The notes under the pieces: model-generated
Databases searched by the model: none
What the model saw: the letters and a program-made list of their open reading frames with translations, nothing else
Told to the model about the DNA's origin: nothing
Assembly (NCBI GenBank): GCA_030272155.1
Contig: CP126201.1
Span: 62,001-126,000 of the forward strand
Length of the DNA stretch: 64,000 bases
Source: Tetradesmus obliquus
Taxonomy: Eukaryota > Chlorophyta > Chlorophyceae > Sphaeropleales > Scenedesmaceae
Direction: 5' to 3'
Shown here: positions 16,640 through 27,755 of the stretch, piece by piece
Position numbering within the stretch: position 1 is the first letter of the stretch
Layout: each line of letters begins with the position of its first letter
Program-made: the position numbers and the translations under genes

Positions 16640-16799
16640 TGCTGCTGCTGCAGTGTTCTTCAAGCGCGATGACATCAAGGAGGGCTTGGCTGCTGTGAAG
16701 GAGAAGCGGCAGCCGCGCTTCAAGTCAACCGCAGCCATTGACCCAGCACTGGCAGAGGCAGGTAGCCTGCAAGGAGGCAGCAGCAGGCATGACAGATGA
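12787..16799 (+). CDS. Enoyl-CoA hydratase/isomerase-fold (crotonase) protein, 6 exons, 343 aa
   Basis: Crotonase-superfamily protein; members act on acyl-CoA thioesters in fatty-acid or amino-acid breakdown. Exons: 12787-13131, 13886-13963, 14820-15000, 15636-15724, 16185-16377, 16654-16799, all in phase. The second intron appears to start with GC (CAG|GCAAGC). Motifs: [14 protein letters not shown], oxyanion-hole GRAFSAGGD (116-124), [17 protein letters not shown] (164-180), [14 protein letters not shown], and the C-terminal [14 protein letters not shown]. The two Glu that act in canonical hydratases align by eye with Gly174 and Phe194, so ordinary hydration is doubtful and an isomerase or other reaction is possible. 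The first 33 residues before MASPSQ are rich in Arg, His and Leu, compatible with an organelle-targeting peptide. An internal start at 12886 is the alternative. Every intron contains copies of its flanking exon edges. Confidence 0.88.
13260..13292 (+). repeat. Echo of hydratase exon 1 donor edge
   Basis: Almost exact repeat of 13104-13136 (codons for MRALIVTGQ plus the GTG donor), about 156 bp into intron 1. Confidence 0.85.
13410..13800 (+). repeat. Intron 1 tandem units with two echoes of hydratase exon 2 acceptor edge
   Basis: The exon 2 start (CAG then GGCCGCGC, peptide GRAFSAGG) recurs at about 13568-13590 and 13757-13800 before the genuine exon at 13886. Linked intron sequence (GCATGGGGGTGACCAGCTGC) is also repeated at about 13413 and 13648, showing units of roughly 130-240 bp. 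Confidence 0.8.
14024..14048 (+). repeat. Echo of hydratase exon 2 GC donor
   Basis: A slightly diverged copy of the exon 2 end, including the unusual CCAG|GCAAGC donor, lies about 75 bp downstream of the real junction (13948-13972). Confidence 0.65.
14475..14720 (+). repeat. Three echoes of hydratase exon 3 acceptor edge
   Basis: The acceptor CCCAG followed by GTGCTGCACTCCTTCTACTC (genuine exon 14820) occurs at about 14475 (diverged), 14563 and 14681. Spacing is about 90-140 bp, with pyrimidine-rich intron sequence duplicated between them. Confidence 0.9.
15075..15115 (+). repeat. Echo of hydratase exon 3 donor edge
   Basis: AGCTGGGCGTCACGCCAGGC and the following GCGGCACCG-(CTG)n repeat the genuine exon 3 end and intron start at about 14983-15035. 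The donor GT has become GC in the copy. Confidence 0.7.
15943..16135 (+). repeat. Three echoes of hydratase exon 5 acceptor edge
   Basis: GGAGGCC-AGGAGCTGGGCCTGCTGCTG-type segments at about 15945, 16003 and 16098 precede the genuine exon 5 start at 16185. At least the last keeps the TGCAG acceptor. A shorter echo of the exon 4 start lies near 15530. Confidence 0.85.
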
Positions 16800-17342
16800 A
16801 TGATAATGCCGGCTGCATGTGGATCTCGTTGTTGCCAGGTCTTTCAGGGTGGCAGGGAAGAGGCACATGGCAAGTTGACCAAGTCAACGCAGAGGCTGTT
16901 GTGTGTGGCAGTACATCCTAGACATGCTTACTGGGGCAGCAGTATCGCTGTTGCGACCAAATGCATAGGTTCGTGTCGGCAGCGTGCGTTGCTCCCATCA
17001 ATGCGGGCCACGCTGCCTGAGCTCAGCTCAGCTGGGTCAATTGTAACAAAGTGACATTGTGACAGAAAGCAGCATCCTTGCAGCTCAAAGGCCGCGTTGT
17101 CCCCATGCTCAGCCAAGTTTGTTTACGACACCTGCATTGTGCAAATCATGCCAAGTGCATGCAGCCGGTTGCTGTAATGCCGTGTGTCGGCGTCTGATCT
17201 GGAGGCCGCTCCAGCAGCGCTGTCGGCCTGCGGATCGCCCAATTTACCCATGTAAAGTGAGTTTATGGTTGACTTGGTTCGGAATCTCTTGCTTACGTTG
17301 AGATCAGTGCATTGGGCGTCAGCAGCAGCTGCTGTTCCGTCC
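16800..17342. other. 3' flank of hydratase gene
   Basis: No coding sequence recognised. TGTAA at 17042-17046, about 243 bp after the hydratase stop, fits a chlorophyte poly(A) signal. The remainder is AT-richer and may hold the promoter of the putative downstream gene. Confidence 0.5.
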
Positions 17343-20300
17343 ATGCAGAGCACGCATTCTCCACCCTACGCCATCAATTGTTTTGAAGAGGCTTATTCTG
17401 TTCAAAGGTAGCGAATGCTGTGTTGGACTTGCTGGGCTGCGTAACGTGTAGTTGGCCGCACTGCTGGTGGCTGCCTCGCCTAACTCGGCCTTTCTCTTGG
17501 TTTGGCTTGCAGGTTTTCCAGTCCACAGCGGTCATTGCACCGTTGATTTCCCGTTCTACGCAGCCATGCGCGGCGTTGGCCGCACATCGGCAGGTGGGTG
17601 TCTGCAGCAGCAGCAGTAGCAGCAGCAGCAGCAGCGTTGTCAAGTTGTGTGTGGTGTGTTTGGTTTGTGTGCTGTTGGGGAACGACAATGAAGAGACACA
17701 GGTTCCCTCTACTGAGAAATCCATGAGGATCAACCTGGCACGGAATCGATATACACTAGCCACCTCCGAGCCATCCCCAGTGTGTTACTTTCTGTTGTGG
17801 TGTTGTGGCCTGCCTGCTGCGCCCTGCTCTGAACCGTTAGCTGACCCACTGAGGCTTTCGGTATGAAACAGGGCCACAACGATTGCACTCACACGTTGAT
17901 GCAGCAGGCGGGTCTTGTCTCTTGCGTGCTGTGGGTGCAGCACATCACCATAGCACCCAGCCGCTTACCACCCCTGCTGCTGCCACTGTGTCAACTGTGC
18001 TGCTTTGCAGGTGACCCTGCCAGCGTTATCAAGCAAGATGTCCATCACTGGGCCTCTCCCAACATCACCAAGTGACCAATCCAGCTATGTGCAACCAACT
18101 GCGCAAAATGGTGAGTGCTACGCGTTGGAGGCTGCTGCTGCTGCTGCAAATTGAGCTGCCTGCGTGCTGTTTGTGTCAGTAGCGCAGCACTTGTGCTGGC
18201 ACAGTACCAGCCCAGCATCGCTTTCCACAGAGGCGTTGCCTGTTGTGATTCTTGTGCACAATGGGTGTCATGGGGAGCGTAGAGCAGGCTGCTGCCTAGC
18301 CAGACCATAAACCAGCACTGCCCTCTCCTGCTGTGGGCGGCGTCTGACCTGTCTCGCTGGTACATTGCAGTTGCCAACACACAAAATATTTCGCTGCTTA
18401 AACGTGCATTGTGATGGTCAGCCGGTCAGCATATCAACTGCCATGTAGGTCCCTGCCATGGTGCTGGTTGCATTCTCTCCCATCTGCTGGTTGTCAGGCG
18501 TGCATGCACACCTTCTGCACTGCACACTTTGCATCCTGCAGGGGTTGCTGCCAGGCCTCAGACCACCAAGCACGGCAGCCCAAGGCTGCGGCTGAGAAGC
18601 AGCTGCATTTAATGCAGGTAAGTGCCTTGTTTCTGTACCATGGTGGTGCTGTGTTGGGTGTGCTGCTGTTGGGATGAAGTCTTGCTGCAAGTGTTGGTGG
18701 TGTCACGCTGTTGCTTTGCGGCTTGTTTGTTGTGTGTTTACACGTGTTTCTGTCTGCTGTGCATGGCTGAACGAGTAGTTGTAGCTGCCTTTGCACACAC
18801 TTCACCCCGGACAGCTCTGCCCTCCGTGCACTGCATGTCCCATTTGTGAGTGCTACAGAGACACGGGCTTCGTGTTGCAGGGATGGTGACCCCACACCTG
18901 CCCTGTGTCAAAAAAAGCTCAAACATGTGTTTGCTAAAGCTTCGTTAGTTTTGTGTATTTTTGAGGCCATCACAGCCCTCATCCTTACAACTGGTCTGCT
19001 GTTGCTGCTTCCTGATCACAGGTGCCTGGGAAGCGTCCAGCTGCCCCCGCCCTTTAAGCACATGGATGTTGTCAGCCGCTACTCCCTTCACGACACATCA
19101 CACGTCAGCCGCTACTCCCTTCACGACACATCACAGGTGAGCACCTTCCCTGGTCACGTGTGACCAGGAGCCAGAGTGTATATCATCATCATGTTACCAT
19201 TAAGGGGGAGCCAGAGTGTATATGTTGGTTAAACCAGAGTTTGTCACTCCCTGATTATTTATAAAGCCGCTCTGCCACGGGCGAGGTAGTGGCTCGCCAC
19301 GCTGACCTTGTCTGCTAGAAGCAGTGCTGAGAGCACACGCCGTGCGCCACTATAGGAAGCTGGCCGCTGCACCACACAAGGGCTTGGCCAGTGCCATAAC
19401 GGTGGCTACATCACCAGCTGTTAACCGCTATCCTTTCTGCAGCCGTCATGCCTGCTTCACTGTCTTTTGCGGAGTGCTTTCCCACTGTTGCTGGTTACTG
19501 ACAGTGCACTGCTTTTTTTGTCAACTGCTGCGTCACTTCCTTATTTCCCAGGTGCTGGAAGCTGGTTTACCCCCCACCCACCCTGCTGCCCAATCCAGTC
19601 CATATCCCTTCTTCTGCTGGCGCCTGCTTTGCAGCCCACCCTGAAGCCAACCCCTTCGTGCTGTGGCAACCAGATGCCTTGAAGGAAGGTTGATGCGGCG
19701 GCAATGTGCGCCCACCGTCATGTGTCCGGCCACAAAAGGTGAGCGATCGTGACGAGCTGGGCTTGCAGGGCCAGCTGGCCATTGGCACACGATGTTTCTG
19801 CAAAAGTGCCTATATGTGTGGCTGCGTGGTGTGTGTTGCTGGTGTGAGATGGGACAGCCGCTGCGGCTGCTGCTGCGTGTGACGAGTCTTATTTGTGCTG
19901 TGAGATCTGTGACAACTCCAAGCTTTTCTTATGAAGTGCCAGCTGATCCGAGTGATGCATTGCTCAGTCCAAGAGCTCTCTGTGCACACAAGGGTATTGC
20001 CGCGCAGCACAGCTTCTGCCGCTCATCTCGGTCTGTGGCGTCTTGCTCGGGTGCCATTGTGGCTTGCTTTTGCATTGCGTCATGTGAAGCATGTTGGCAA
20101 AGATGACACGACATCTGTCAATCCACTGACATCTGATGAGATAAAACCCTCTAAGAAGTACTGAGCCAAACCATCTGCAAGACTGCCATTTCCTGTTACA
20201 TTCTCTGGTTGTGTGGTGCTGTGTGCGTGCTCACTGAGGCCAGTGAAGGATTCATACTTATGGAATTACCGGCTGATCTGCTGATGAGAACTTGCGGCTT

Positions 20301-20812
20301 GCTGAGGCCTCAGCTGTGGCTGTTGCGTGAAGGTGTGTGGTTGCTGCATGTGCCATACGATCAGCATCGTGCATTGACATACCCTTTCTTGTGCTTGCAA
20401 TTGGCACAGTCATTGAGCATGTTGTGTCTGTGGCGAGGTGCATGACTGTGTGTATATATGTATATCAAGCTGATCCGCCCCATCTTCTCCCGGCTCGCTT
20501 GTGCGTGTGGCACGGCATCGCTTACACGCACGTAGTGCAGGGATCCCCAAAGGGCACACAGCGACCCGCAGTACTATTGAGTCGTCAGTGCGAGCACACG
20601 TGCTATGAGCATCGACGAATTATTGCTGCGACATCCTCTTTGCACATGCAAACCTGCACTGTGTACACACTGCTGCATGGCTACCGCAGCTGACCCTGTG
20701 CTGCTGTCTGGCTCGCAGGTGTACATGGCCGAACCATGGCTGGCTGGATCCTCTGCAAATGCCGTCACCTTGACTCAAGCCCCAGACCCTCGCTCCTTCA
20801 CACAAGACACAG
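17343..20812 (+). CDS. Putative intron-rich gene(s) of unknown function, exon chain incomplete
   Basis: Several stretches look like exons between good splice sites, but I could not join them into one complete reading frame. Candidates: 17343-17407 (starts MQSTHSPPYAINCFEEAYSV, ends AG|GTAGCG); 17513-17593 (FPVHSGHCTVDFPFYAAM, phase 1 at both ends); 18011 to about 18072 (joins in phase as DPASVIKQDVHHWASPN); 18542-18617 (ASDHQARQPKAAAEKQ, strong GTAAGT donor); 19022-19136; 19552-19693 (one frame ends NPFVLWQPDALKEG then stop); and 20719-20812 (YMAEPWLAGSSANAV). No domain was recognised. The 17513 and 18011 exons are the best-supported pair. This may be two genes or a decaying gene. Confidence 0.3.
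19071..19136 (+). repeat. 33-bp direct duplication abutting a splice donor
   Basis: Two adjacent copies (19071-19103 and 19104-19136) of a unit starting GTCAGCCGCTACTCCCTTCA. They differ in the last base, and the second runs straight into GTGAGC. In one frame each unit encodes VSRYSLHDTSH or VSRYSLHDTSQ, so the duplication adds 11 residues without shifting frame. Confidence 0.85.
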
Positions 20813-23158
20813 GTAGGTCAGTGCCCCGAGAGGGGCATGTGAAAGCTGTGGTGGGTGATATTCTTGTAAGGCTGTAAGGCTGCTGCTGCTTTGGGCTTGG
20901 CTCGCTGATGAGCAAAAAAAAGTAGTGGAACGACAGGCAGACCACACCTCTTGCCTGGATGTGGACACAATTAACTCTCTTACTGAGAGCCGATGCCCGT
21001 CAGGCACAGCATGGCAGGGCCTGCATGCCACTCAGTTGTGTTGTGGCTGCACTTGCGTGTGTTTGCGTGGATGGGTCTCAATGCATAGATTTCTGACAGT
21101 GTGTGATATGAGTTGAGCTGCGGCACCTGGCTGGTGATGAAAACACAAACAGACCTAATCATACCTGATTTCTTGTGATGGTACATCTAAGGGGCTGAGG
21201 CCAGGTGCTGCAGCATGGTTCACTGTGTGTGCCTGTGATTATGTTTGTCTGCCCTGTGCGGCTGTGAGGATTCACCATATGCCGCTGGGTTTGAGCTAGT
21301 GGTTGTGCCTATCGCTTGAGTATGACTGGCTCATTGATCTGACTGCTGCATTGCTTGCTCTGCACTGTCTGCAGGGGACACTGCTTCGAATCACTCAAGG
21401 CGTTGTTCGCGTGGGTGGGGCGGCGTTGATGGCAGCCCCGCCGGGTTGGCAGCAAACAGGCGCGCATGGTTCCTGAGGTGGCGATGTGGCGATGCAGGAC
21501 CCTGCTGTGTCGGTTGATAGCTGATTGAATGTGTGCAGCCATTGGGCTGCAGCGCTGGCTGCTGTTTCCAGCGCCAACGCCGCGTGATTCTCCTAACATG
21601 TCTGCTGGATTAAATACGAACTCACTGGGGTGCCAGGTTTACTGCTTCCTCGTGCCCATTTTGCTGATATGCGGTGCACACGGCGGCAAGTTGCGTGGTG
21701 TACGAGCTGCCATGTGGGTGGCATTGTACATGGAGGACATGTAAACCTATGACCCTGACTTCAGTTGTGCCTGGTGGCCTGATGTGGTCTCTTGGGATTG
21801 ATGGGTGATATTCAGGTACAGCTGAGCCTGTCAGTCAGTCAGTCAGCTTAGTACCACTCCTCAATTCAAGCGTACACATTATGCTGCACTATGCTTGAAA
21901 TGATTGACCTGCTTGCACGTTGTACCAATTTTATACTACACATTGGCATGCTTGGTTTGGCATTGCGATCAATGGCACGCAGCATGCAACAAACGCAGGA
22001 CAGGGTGTGCGACACGGCGTGACACATGTACAACAAACTTCAACAACTGGAATTATCAACAGCATGCGCTAATGGCCCGGCCTGAGGCAGCAGCATGCAC
22101 TGTTGCGGCAACAAGGGAACTTTCAACAAATCGTCCCGCGCCATATAGCCTCGCCACCACTGTTCATGCAGCGATGACCTGTAACTTACACAGGTAAGTT
22201 ACAGGCTGTAAGCAACCACAGCTGACTCATTGCGCTCAGCGCACCAGGCTGGTCAGCACTGCATCGCTGCGGCAGCGATTGCGACTTGCCGCAGCGAACA
22301 CCCGCTGAGCTAGAATGCTGCTAGGCACCTGATGCTGCAAGCCAGCCGCAAGTTTTTTTTACCAGGGGGGAAGGCATCCTGCTGGCTCGCTACACACAGC
22401 ACAGTTGAACCTTTTGTAAAGCTCAGCTTTGGGCTCAGTGAGCCCATATAAAGAAAGTTGCCGAATTGCATTCATTACACGCATAAGCATCATGCAACAT
22501 AATGCGCACTCACATGGCAAGAAGTGGTCCCCCGAAAGGCCACCATGGCTGCTGAACCTCAGATCAGCATGTGCGCCCATAAAGAAAGTTGCCGAATTGC
22601 ATTCATTACAAGCCCAACTGCCAGGAGCGGGATGCAAAGCCTCACCAGCAGAACAGCACCCGCAAGTTGGCGCACTATCAGCTCAATGGCACACAGCATG
22701 CCGCATTGCCAAGCTGGCAGCTGAAAGTGGCACACCGCATTCACACTGCGGCCATGCAGCTGGCATCATCGGTGCTGGCAGGAGCAATTATCGACCTCTT
22801 CATCACCAAAATGACGTACATTATCCTTGCACCCCTGCCACGGGTCCTCAGTGGAGAGTCTGTCAACTGACAACGTCACGCGGTCGCAACATGATAGCCT
22901 TCCATGTGCGCATGCAGTGCACCAGTTGCGTGACACAAATTAACGGCAGTATAAGCTACACGCCACTGCAGTGCGACACCAACAGAGGCACATATGTAAT
23001 CGTCCTTTTGCTGACTCAGAGGCCACATGGAGGCCACATGGCACACTGACCGCACAAACTTTGCAGTACTGATGCACAAGTGTTTTGCTCAACCATTTGC
23101 CCTTGTGCATCTGAAAAAAGACACTGCAACATTAGTGCAGGCATCCAGACCGCGAGCA
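20813..23158. other. Region without recognised gene
   Basis: AT-richer sequence with only short open frames on both strands. It contains a 12-bp hairpin at 22178-22205 and a direct duplication of about 40 bp (AAAGAAAGTTGCCGAATTGC core) near 22449-22482 and 22579-22612. It likely includes the 3' flank of the dioxygenase gene at its right end. Confidence 0.45.
22178..22205. repeat. Perfect 12-bp hairpin with 4-nt loop
   Basis: CCTGTAACTTAC, loop ACAG, GTAAGTTACAGG. The right arm begins with a consensus-like splice donor GTAAGT directly after CAG, so both a DNA/RNA hairpin and an exon-end reading are possible. Confidence 0.7.
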
Positions 23159-26100
23159 TCACTGGTTAGTGATGGCTGCGCTGCCCTTCATTGCAAGCCA
23201 GGCGCGCGTGTGCTTGTTGTGGTGCGTGATGGGCCATAGGTCCAGCCAGGGGCCCACCAGCACACTGCTCAGCGGATCCTCCACATCAGCAGCAGCAGCG
23301 GCAGCAGCAACGCCAGTTTCAGTGCTGTCCAGGTCATCGTCACTGCCTTGCTGCTGCTGCTGCTGCTGGCCTGTCTTCTTGTCCACGTCCGCCCATCCGG
23401 CCCATGGGATGACATAGCTGGGGTCAGCAGGGTCTGTCATGCGGATGGATCGCTTCAGGCCGTACGCTCCATCGGGCAGGTCGGGGTGCTGCCAGCGCAG
23501 GTCCAGCGACCAGCGGATGCGGTTGCTGGTGTTGTCCAGGGACCTGCAGGCAGCACGCGCATGCAGCAGAAGCGGTATCAGGAGGCTTCGGTCTTGTCCA
23601 TGCCCTGATTTAAACATCATGTACAGTTGTCGACAAAGAATGTGCGTCCTGCATGTGGCTGTAGTTGCAGCTGCATGCAGCAGCGGCAGCAGCAGCAGCA
23701 GCAGCAGCAGGGGCAGCAACATCACGAGGCTTCGGTTTCGTCCATGCCCTCAACTGAACTGCACGGCGTACATTTGTATGTTCACCAGCTGCTGCACACA
23801 GATCTGCCAGCACACATACATGGCGTCAGCTGCTGCTAGGACGAGTACTGTCAGCTGCCCAGAGGCCTCCTGCAAGCTGCCAGGCTGCCTCCTGGTGCAG
23901 CATTGCTTGCAGGTGCGTCACACTTGTTTTACTGTAGAGCGTTATCTGTTACATGGCGTCGGCGGCTCCTAGGACGTGTCCTGCAGGCTGTCACAGGGTG
24001 TCCTGCAAGCTGCAAGGATGTCACAGCCCAGCCCACCGCCTTAATGCGGCCTCACCTGTGTGGGATGAGGTTGTTGAACAGCAGCACGTCACCCGCCTTC
24101 ATGGGCACTGTCACCAGGTCAGCGGCCAAGTCCAGCCCCAGCTCGGCTGCTGCTGCCGCCTCGTCCATGGCGACGTGCCTGATTAACGGATGCAGAGTTG
24201 CACCGAGAATTGCGGCAAATGTAATAGGCAGGGCGGTGAAGATAGTTTTGAACTGGTGCCTACACAACCGCAACCGGCCATGAGTAGTCCGCCTCCATGG
24301 CGACGTGCCTGACACGAGCACAAGGTGGGACGCAAGACAACAATGGGACGAGGAAATCAGCATGGGGAGGGTGCAGAAGATGCTTCGCTGGTGCTACAGC
24401 ATATGCCATGTCCAGCCCCAGCTCGGCAGCTGCTGCCGCCTCGTCCATGGCGACGTGCATGATGCATGGTGTGTCAGCATCAACACATCAACATGTCATC
24501 CACAGCAAGGGACAAGGTGTGTTGTGGCAAACGGCACAGGACGAGCAGCAGGGTTTGTGATTGACTCAGCTCGGCTGCTGCTGCCGCCGCGTCCATGGCG
24601 ACGTGCCTGAGAGAAATTATGGGATGAGGCAACCAGCATGGGAAGGGTGCCGAAGATGCTTTGCTGGTGCTACAGCATGCAGCCGCAACTGGGCGCGAGC
24701 AGAGTGCTTACGGCGATGTGAAATGACAGTTCTAGGCATTGTAAGGCCTATGGCGATGTGTCTGGCACAAGGTGTGTTGTGGCCATCGGCATGGGCATGG
24801 CAGCGACAACGTTGTGGTCGTACTAGCGCACTAGCCAAAGCAGCCTGGTGAGAGTGACTGCGACTGCTTCTTTGCCCAGAGCTTGCTGCTCTGGCAGTGT
24901 ATGCATGCACCAGCTTCATACAGCATTTCGCGTGCAGAGCATGCAACTGCGTGTGTTCACGCATCAACTGTGCGCACATGATGCGTGCCCTGCATTGCGC
25001 AGCCTGAGCTGGCCCGCGCCCACCATGATGCGTGCCCTGCATTGCGCAGCCTGAGCTGGCCCGCGCCCACCATCTGTCAGCTGCTCAAGCATCATGCAAG
25101 CACGGCATGAGGCGGCCTGAGCTGCCGCCACTCACATGTGTTGCCGGATGCTGCCGTGTGCATGCATGCAGCAGCTACATACAGCATTGCAGAGGCGCGG
25201 CTGGGTGTGTCCGCAAATTGGCTTTACACACATGCTGCATGCCCTGCATTGCATTGCATTGCGCAGCCTGGGCTGGCGCGCGCTCACCATGTGTTGCCTG
25301 ATGCTGCCGTGTGTGCCACAGTCCTGCCAGCCAGGTGGCCGCCCCTTAGCAGCTGCATGCAGCCGTTGGCAGCGTCCACATCCAGCAGCGGGATCCAGGC
25401 AGTCACCTGCAGGGCAGTGTGCGGCGCAACAGAACAACAGAAACTGCCAGTGTGCAGATGGGTGCCGACTACAGCCCGCCTGGGATAATGGTGTAGCATC
25501 CACATCCAGCAGAGGGATCCAGGCAGTCACCTGCAGGGCATTGGGCGGCGCACCAGGACAACAGATAACTGCCAGTGTGCAAGATGGGTGCCGACTACAG
25601 CCCGCCTGGATTTAAGGTGTAGCATCCACATCCAGCAGAGGGATCCAGGCAGTCACCTGCAGGGCATTGGGCGGCGCACCAGGACAACAGATAACTGCCA
25701 GTGTGCAAGATGGGTGCCGACTACAGCCCGCCTGGATTTAAGGTGTAGCATCCTCATGCAGCAGAGGGATCCAGGCAGTCACCTGCAGGGCATTGGGCGG
25801 GCGCATCAGCACACCTGTCAGAGTGCGTGATGGGGGCAGCTGTAGCCCGTCTATTATGGAGATGTAGCATGCAGGCTCAAAGCTACACCGCTGCATGACA
25901 AGGGAACTTTGCTCGGCATCCACATCCAGCAGCGGGGCCCAGGTGGTCACCTGCAGCAGGCCACCAGCCGAGTGGCAGTGTTGACAGCATTACATGAAAC
26001 AGGAGACTAGGTGGACAACAGTTTGCATGTGGCGCAAGCGACTTGCAGACAGTGTGTGGTCATCTTGAAAGCGTGCATCGATGAAAACTGCAGGAGCACG

Positions 26101-26424
26101 GCAATGTGCCGGCCGCATGAAAAGACACTCGCACTGTCGGCCTGCCCGCACCTGCAGCGTCTGTCGCGCGTCAGGGCTGCAGTAGGCGCTGTCCTGGTGC
26201 CACGGCACGTCGCCGCCCTCAGCGCGGGGCGTCTTGGCGCGCACGTTCCAGCTGGGGTGGCCGCCCACGTGAGGGCCCTGGGGGGGGGGGACCGCGAATG
26301 CAACAGCAGCAGCAGTACAGCAGCAGCAGTACAGCAGCAGCAGCTTCAGTACATGTTCCAGCTGGGGTGGCCGCCCATGTGGGGGCCCTGTGTGTGTGCG
26401 GTGGGGGTGGGGATGCGGTGGAGG

Positions 26425-26465
<41 letters not shown>

Positions 26466-27720
26466 CAACAAACATGATGCTTGCAATTGTACTCTAAGAC
26501 ACTGGACATGATGCAGCACAGGATTGGGGCCTCAGCAGCCAACGACAGGCTCAGAGAGGGGCAGCGCTCGTGCATGACCACCACACCATGTTTACAGCAG
26601 CCGCAAGCAACAGCAGTCACACCAGGTGTACGTGCCAGGCCTAGGCGCTGCACCTGGCTCCCTGCTGATTGAATGCATGAACGAGCTACGCGTGGTGTGT
26701 TCAAACTTAACACCCGCGTAAGTTAAGGGAGGGGACGTGTGTGGCGATGAGGATACCTCATGCGCCTCCACGCATCCTACCATAAGGCTCCCTGCTCACC
26801 AGCAGCTGCTGCGCAATGGCCAGCAGTGTGGGGTGGCTCCACAGCGCAGCAAACTCTGGCGGCAGCCGCCCATCCTTGTGGACAAGCACACTGCAGCAGC
26901 AGCAGCACACACAACAGCGCAAAGACGTGCAGTAGTTGGCCGGTTGGTGGGATGTGAAGGAGTCACCTGGATGTAACCAAGTGCCGCAGCGATGATGCTC
27001 ACAACAGCGGCTGATGGCGCAAAAACTTGGACCAAGCAGACTGCTGCGGTGTGCTACGCTCCGGCACACACATTTGCTGTTGCAGCTTCATGCCAGCTGC
27101 CCGCCATGGCCGGCAATGCTACATGCTGTGGATGCTGCTGCTGCGCGCTACGCCTGGCTGCAACGCGGCTCAACCTGCATCAGGGGACTGCTGCCCCAGT
27201 GCTGCCAGGCGCCCTGAGCTGAAGTGATGGCGTCACGCTCATGTAGACAACAGCAGCAGCTGCCTCAATATCAGGCCTGACAGACTGCTGCTGCATGCAT
27301 AACACCGTCTACACGTCACACACAGAAGGGTGTGCTGCTCGCAGAGCCTTGCTTCAGCCGCCGACATCATCAACAGCCGCAGTTGCCAGCTCCGCCTGGC
27401 TGCAGCGCGGCTCACCCTGCATCAGGGAACTGCTGCTCCAGTGCTGCCAGGCGCTGGAACACGCCCAGGCTGGAGCAGGGGTCGCTGATGAGGCCGGCAG
27501 CCTGCAGCTTGGCTGCCAGGTCATCCACACGCCTGGGGCAGTGGCAGCAGCAGCAGCAGCAGCACATGCAGTTGCCCCGAGGTGCAACGGTGCACGGCTT
27601 TCAACGGTACCACTCTGCGCAGTAGCCGTCTTATGCAAATGCTAGGGTACCCATTGGCATAGGGATGGTCAACAGCTCCATAGCGCAAATGTGCAAGCAC
27701 TGTGCGGTCTCGAGGCCACA

Positions 27721-27755
<35 letters not shown>

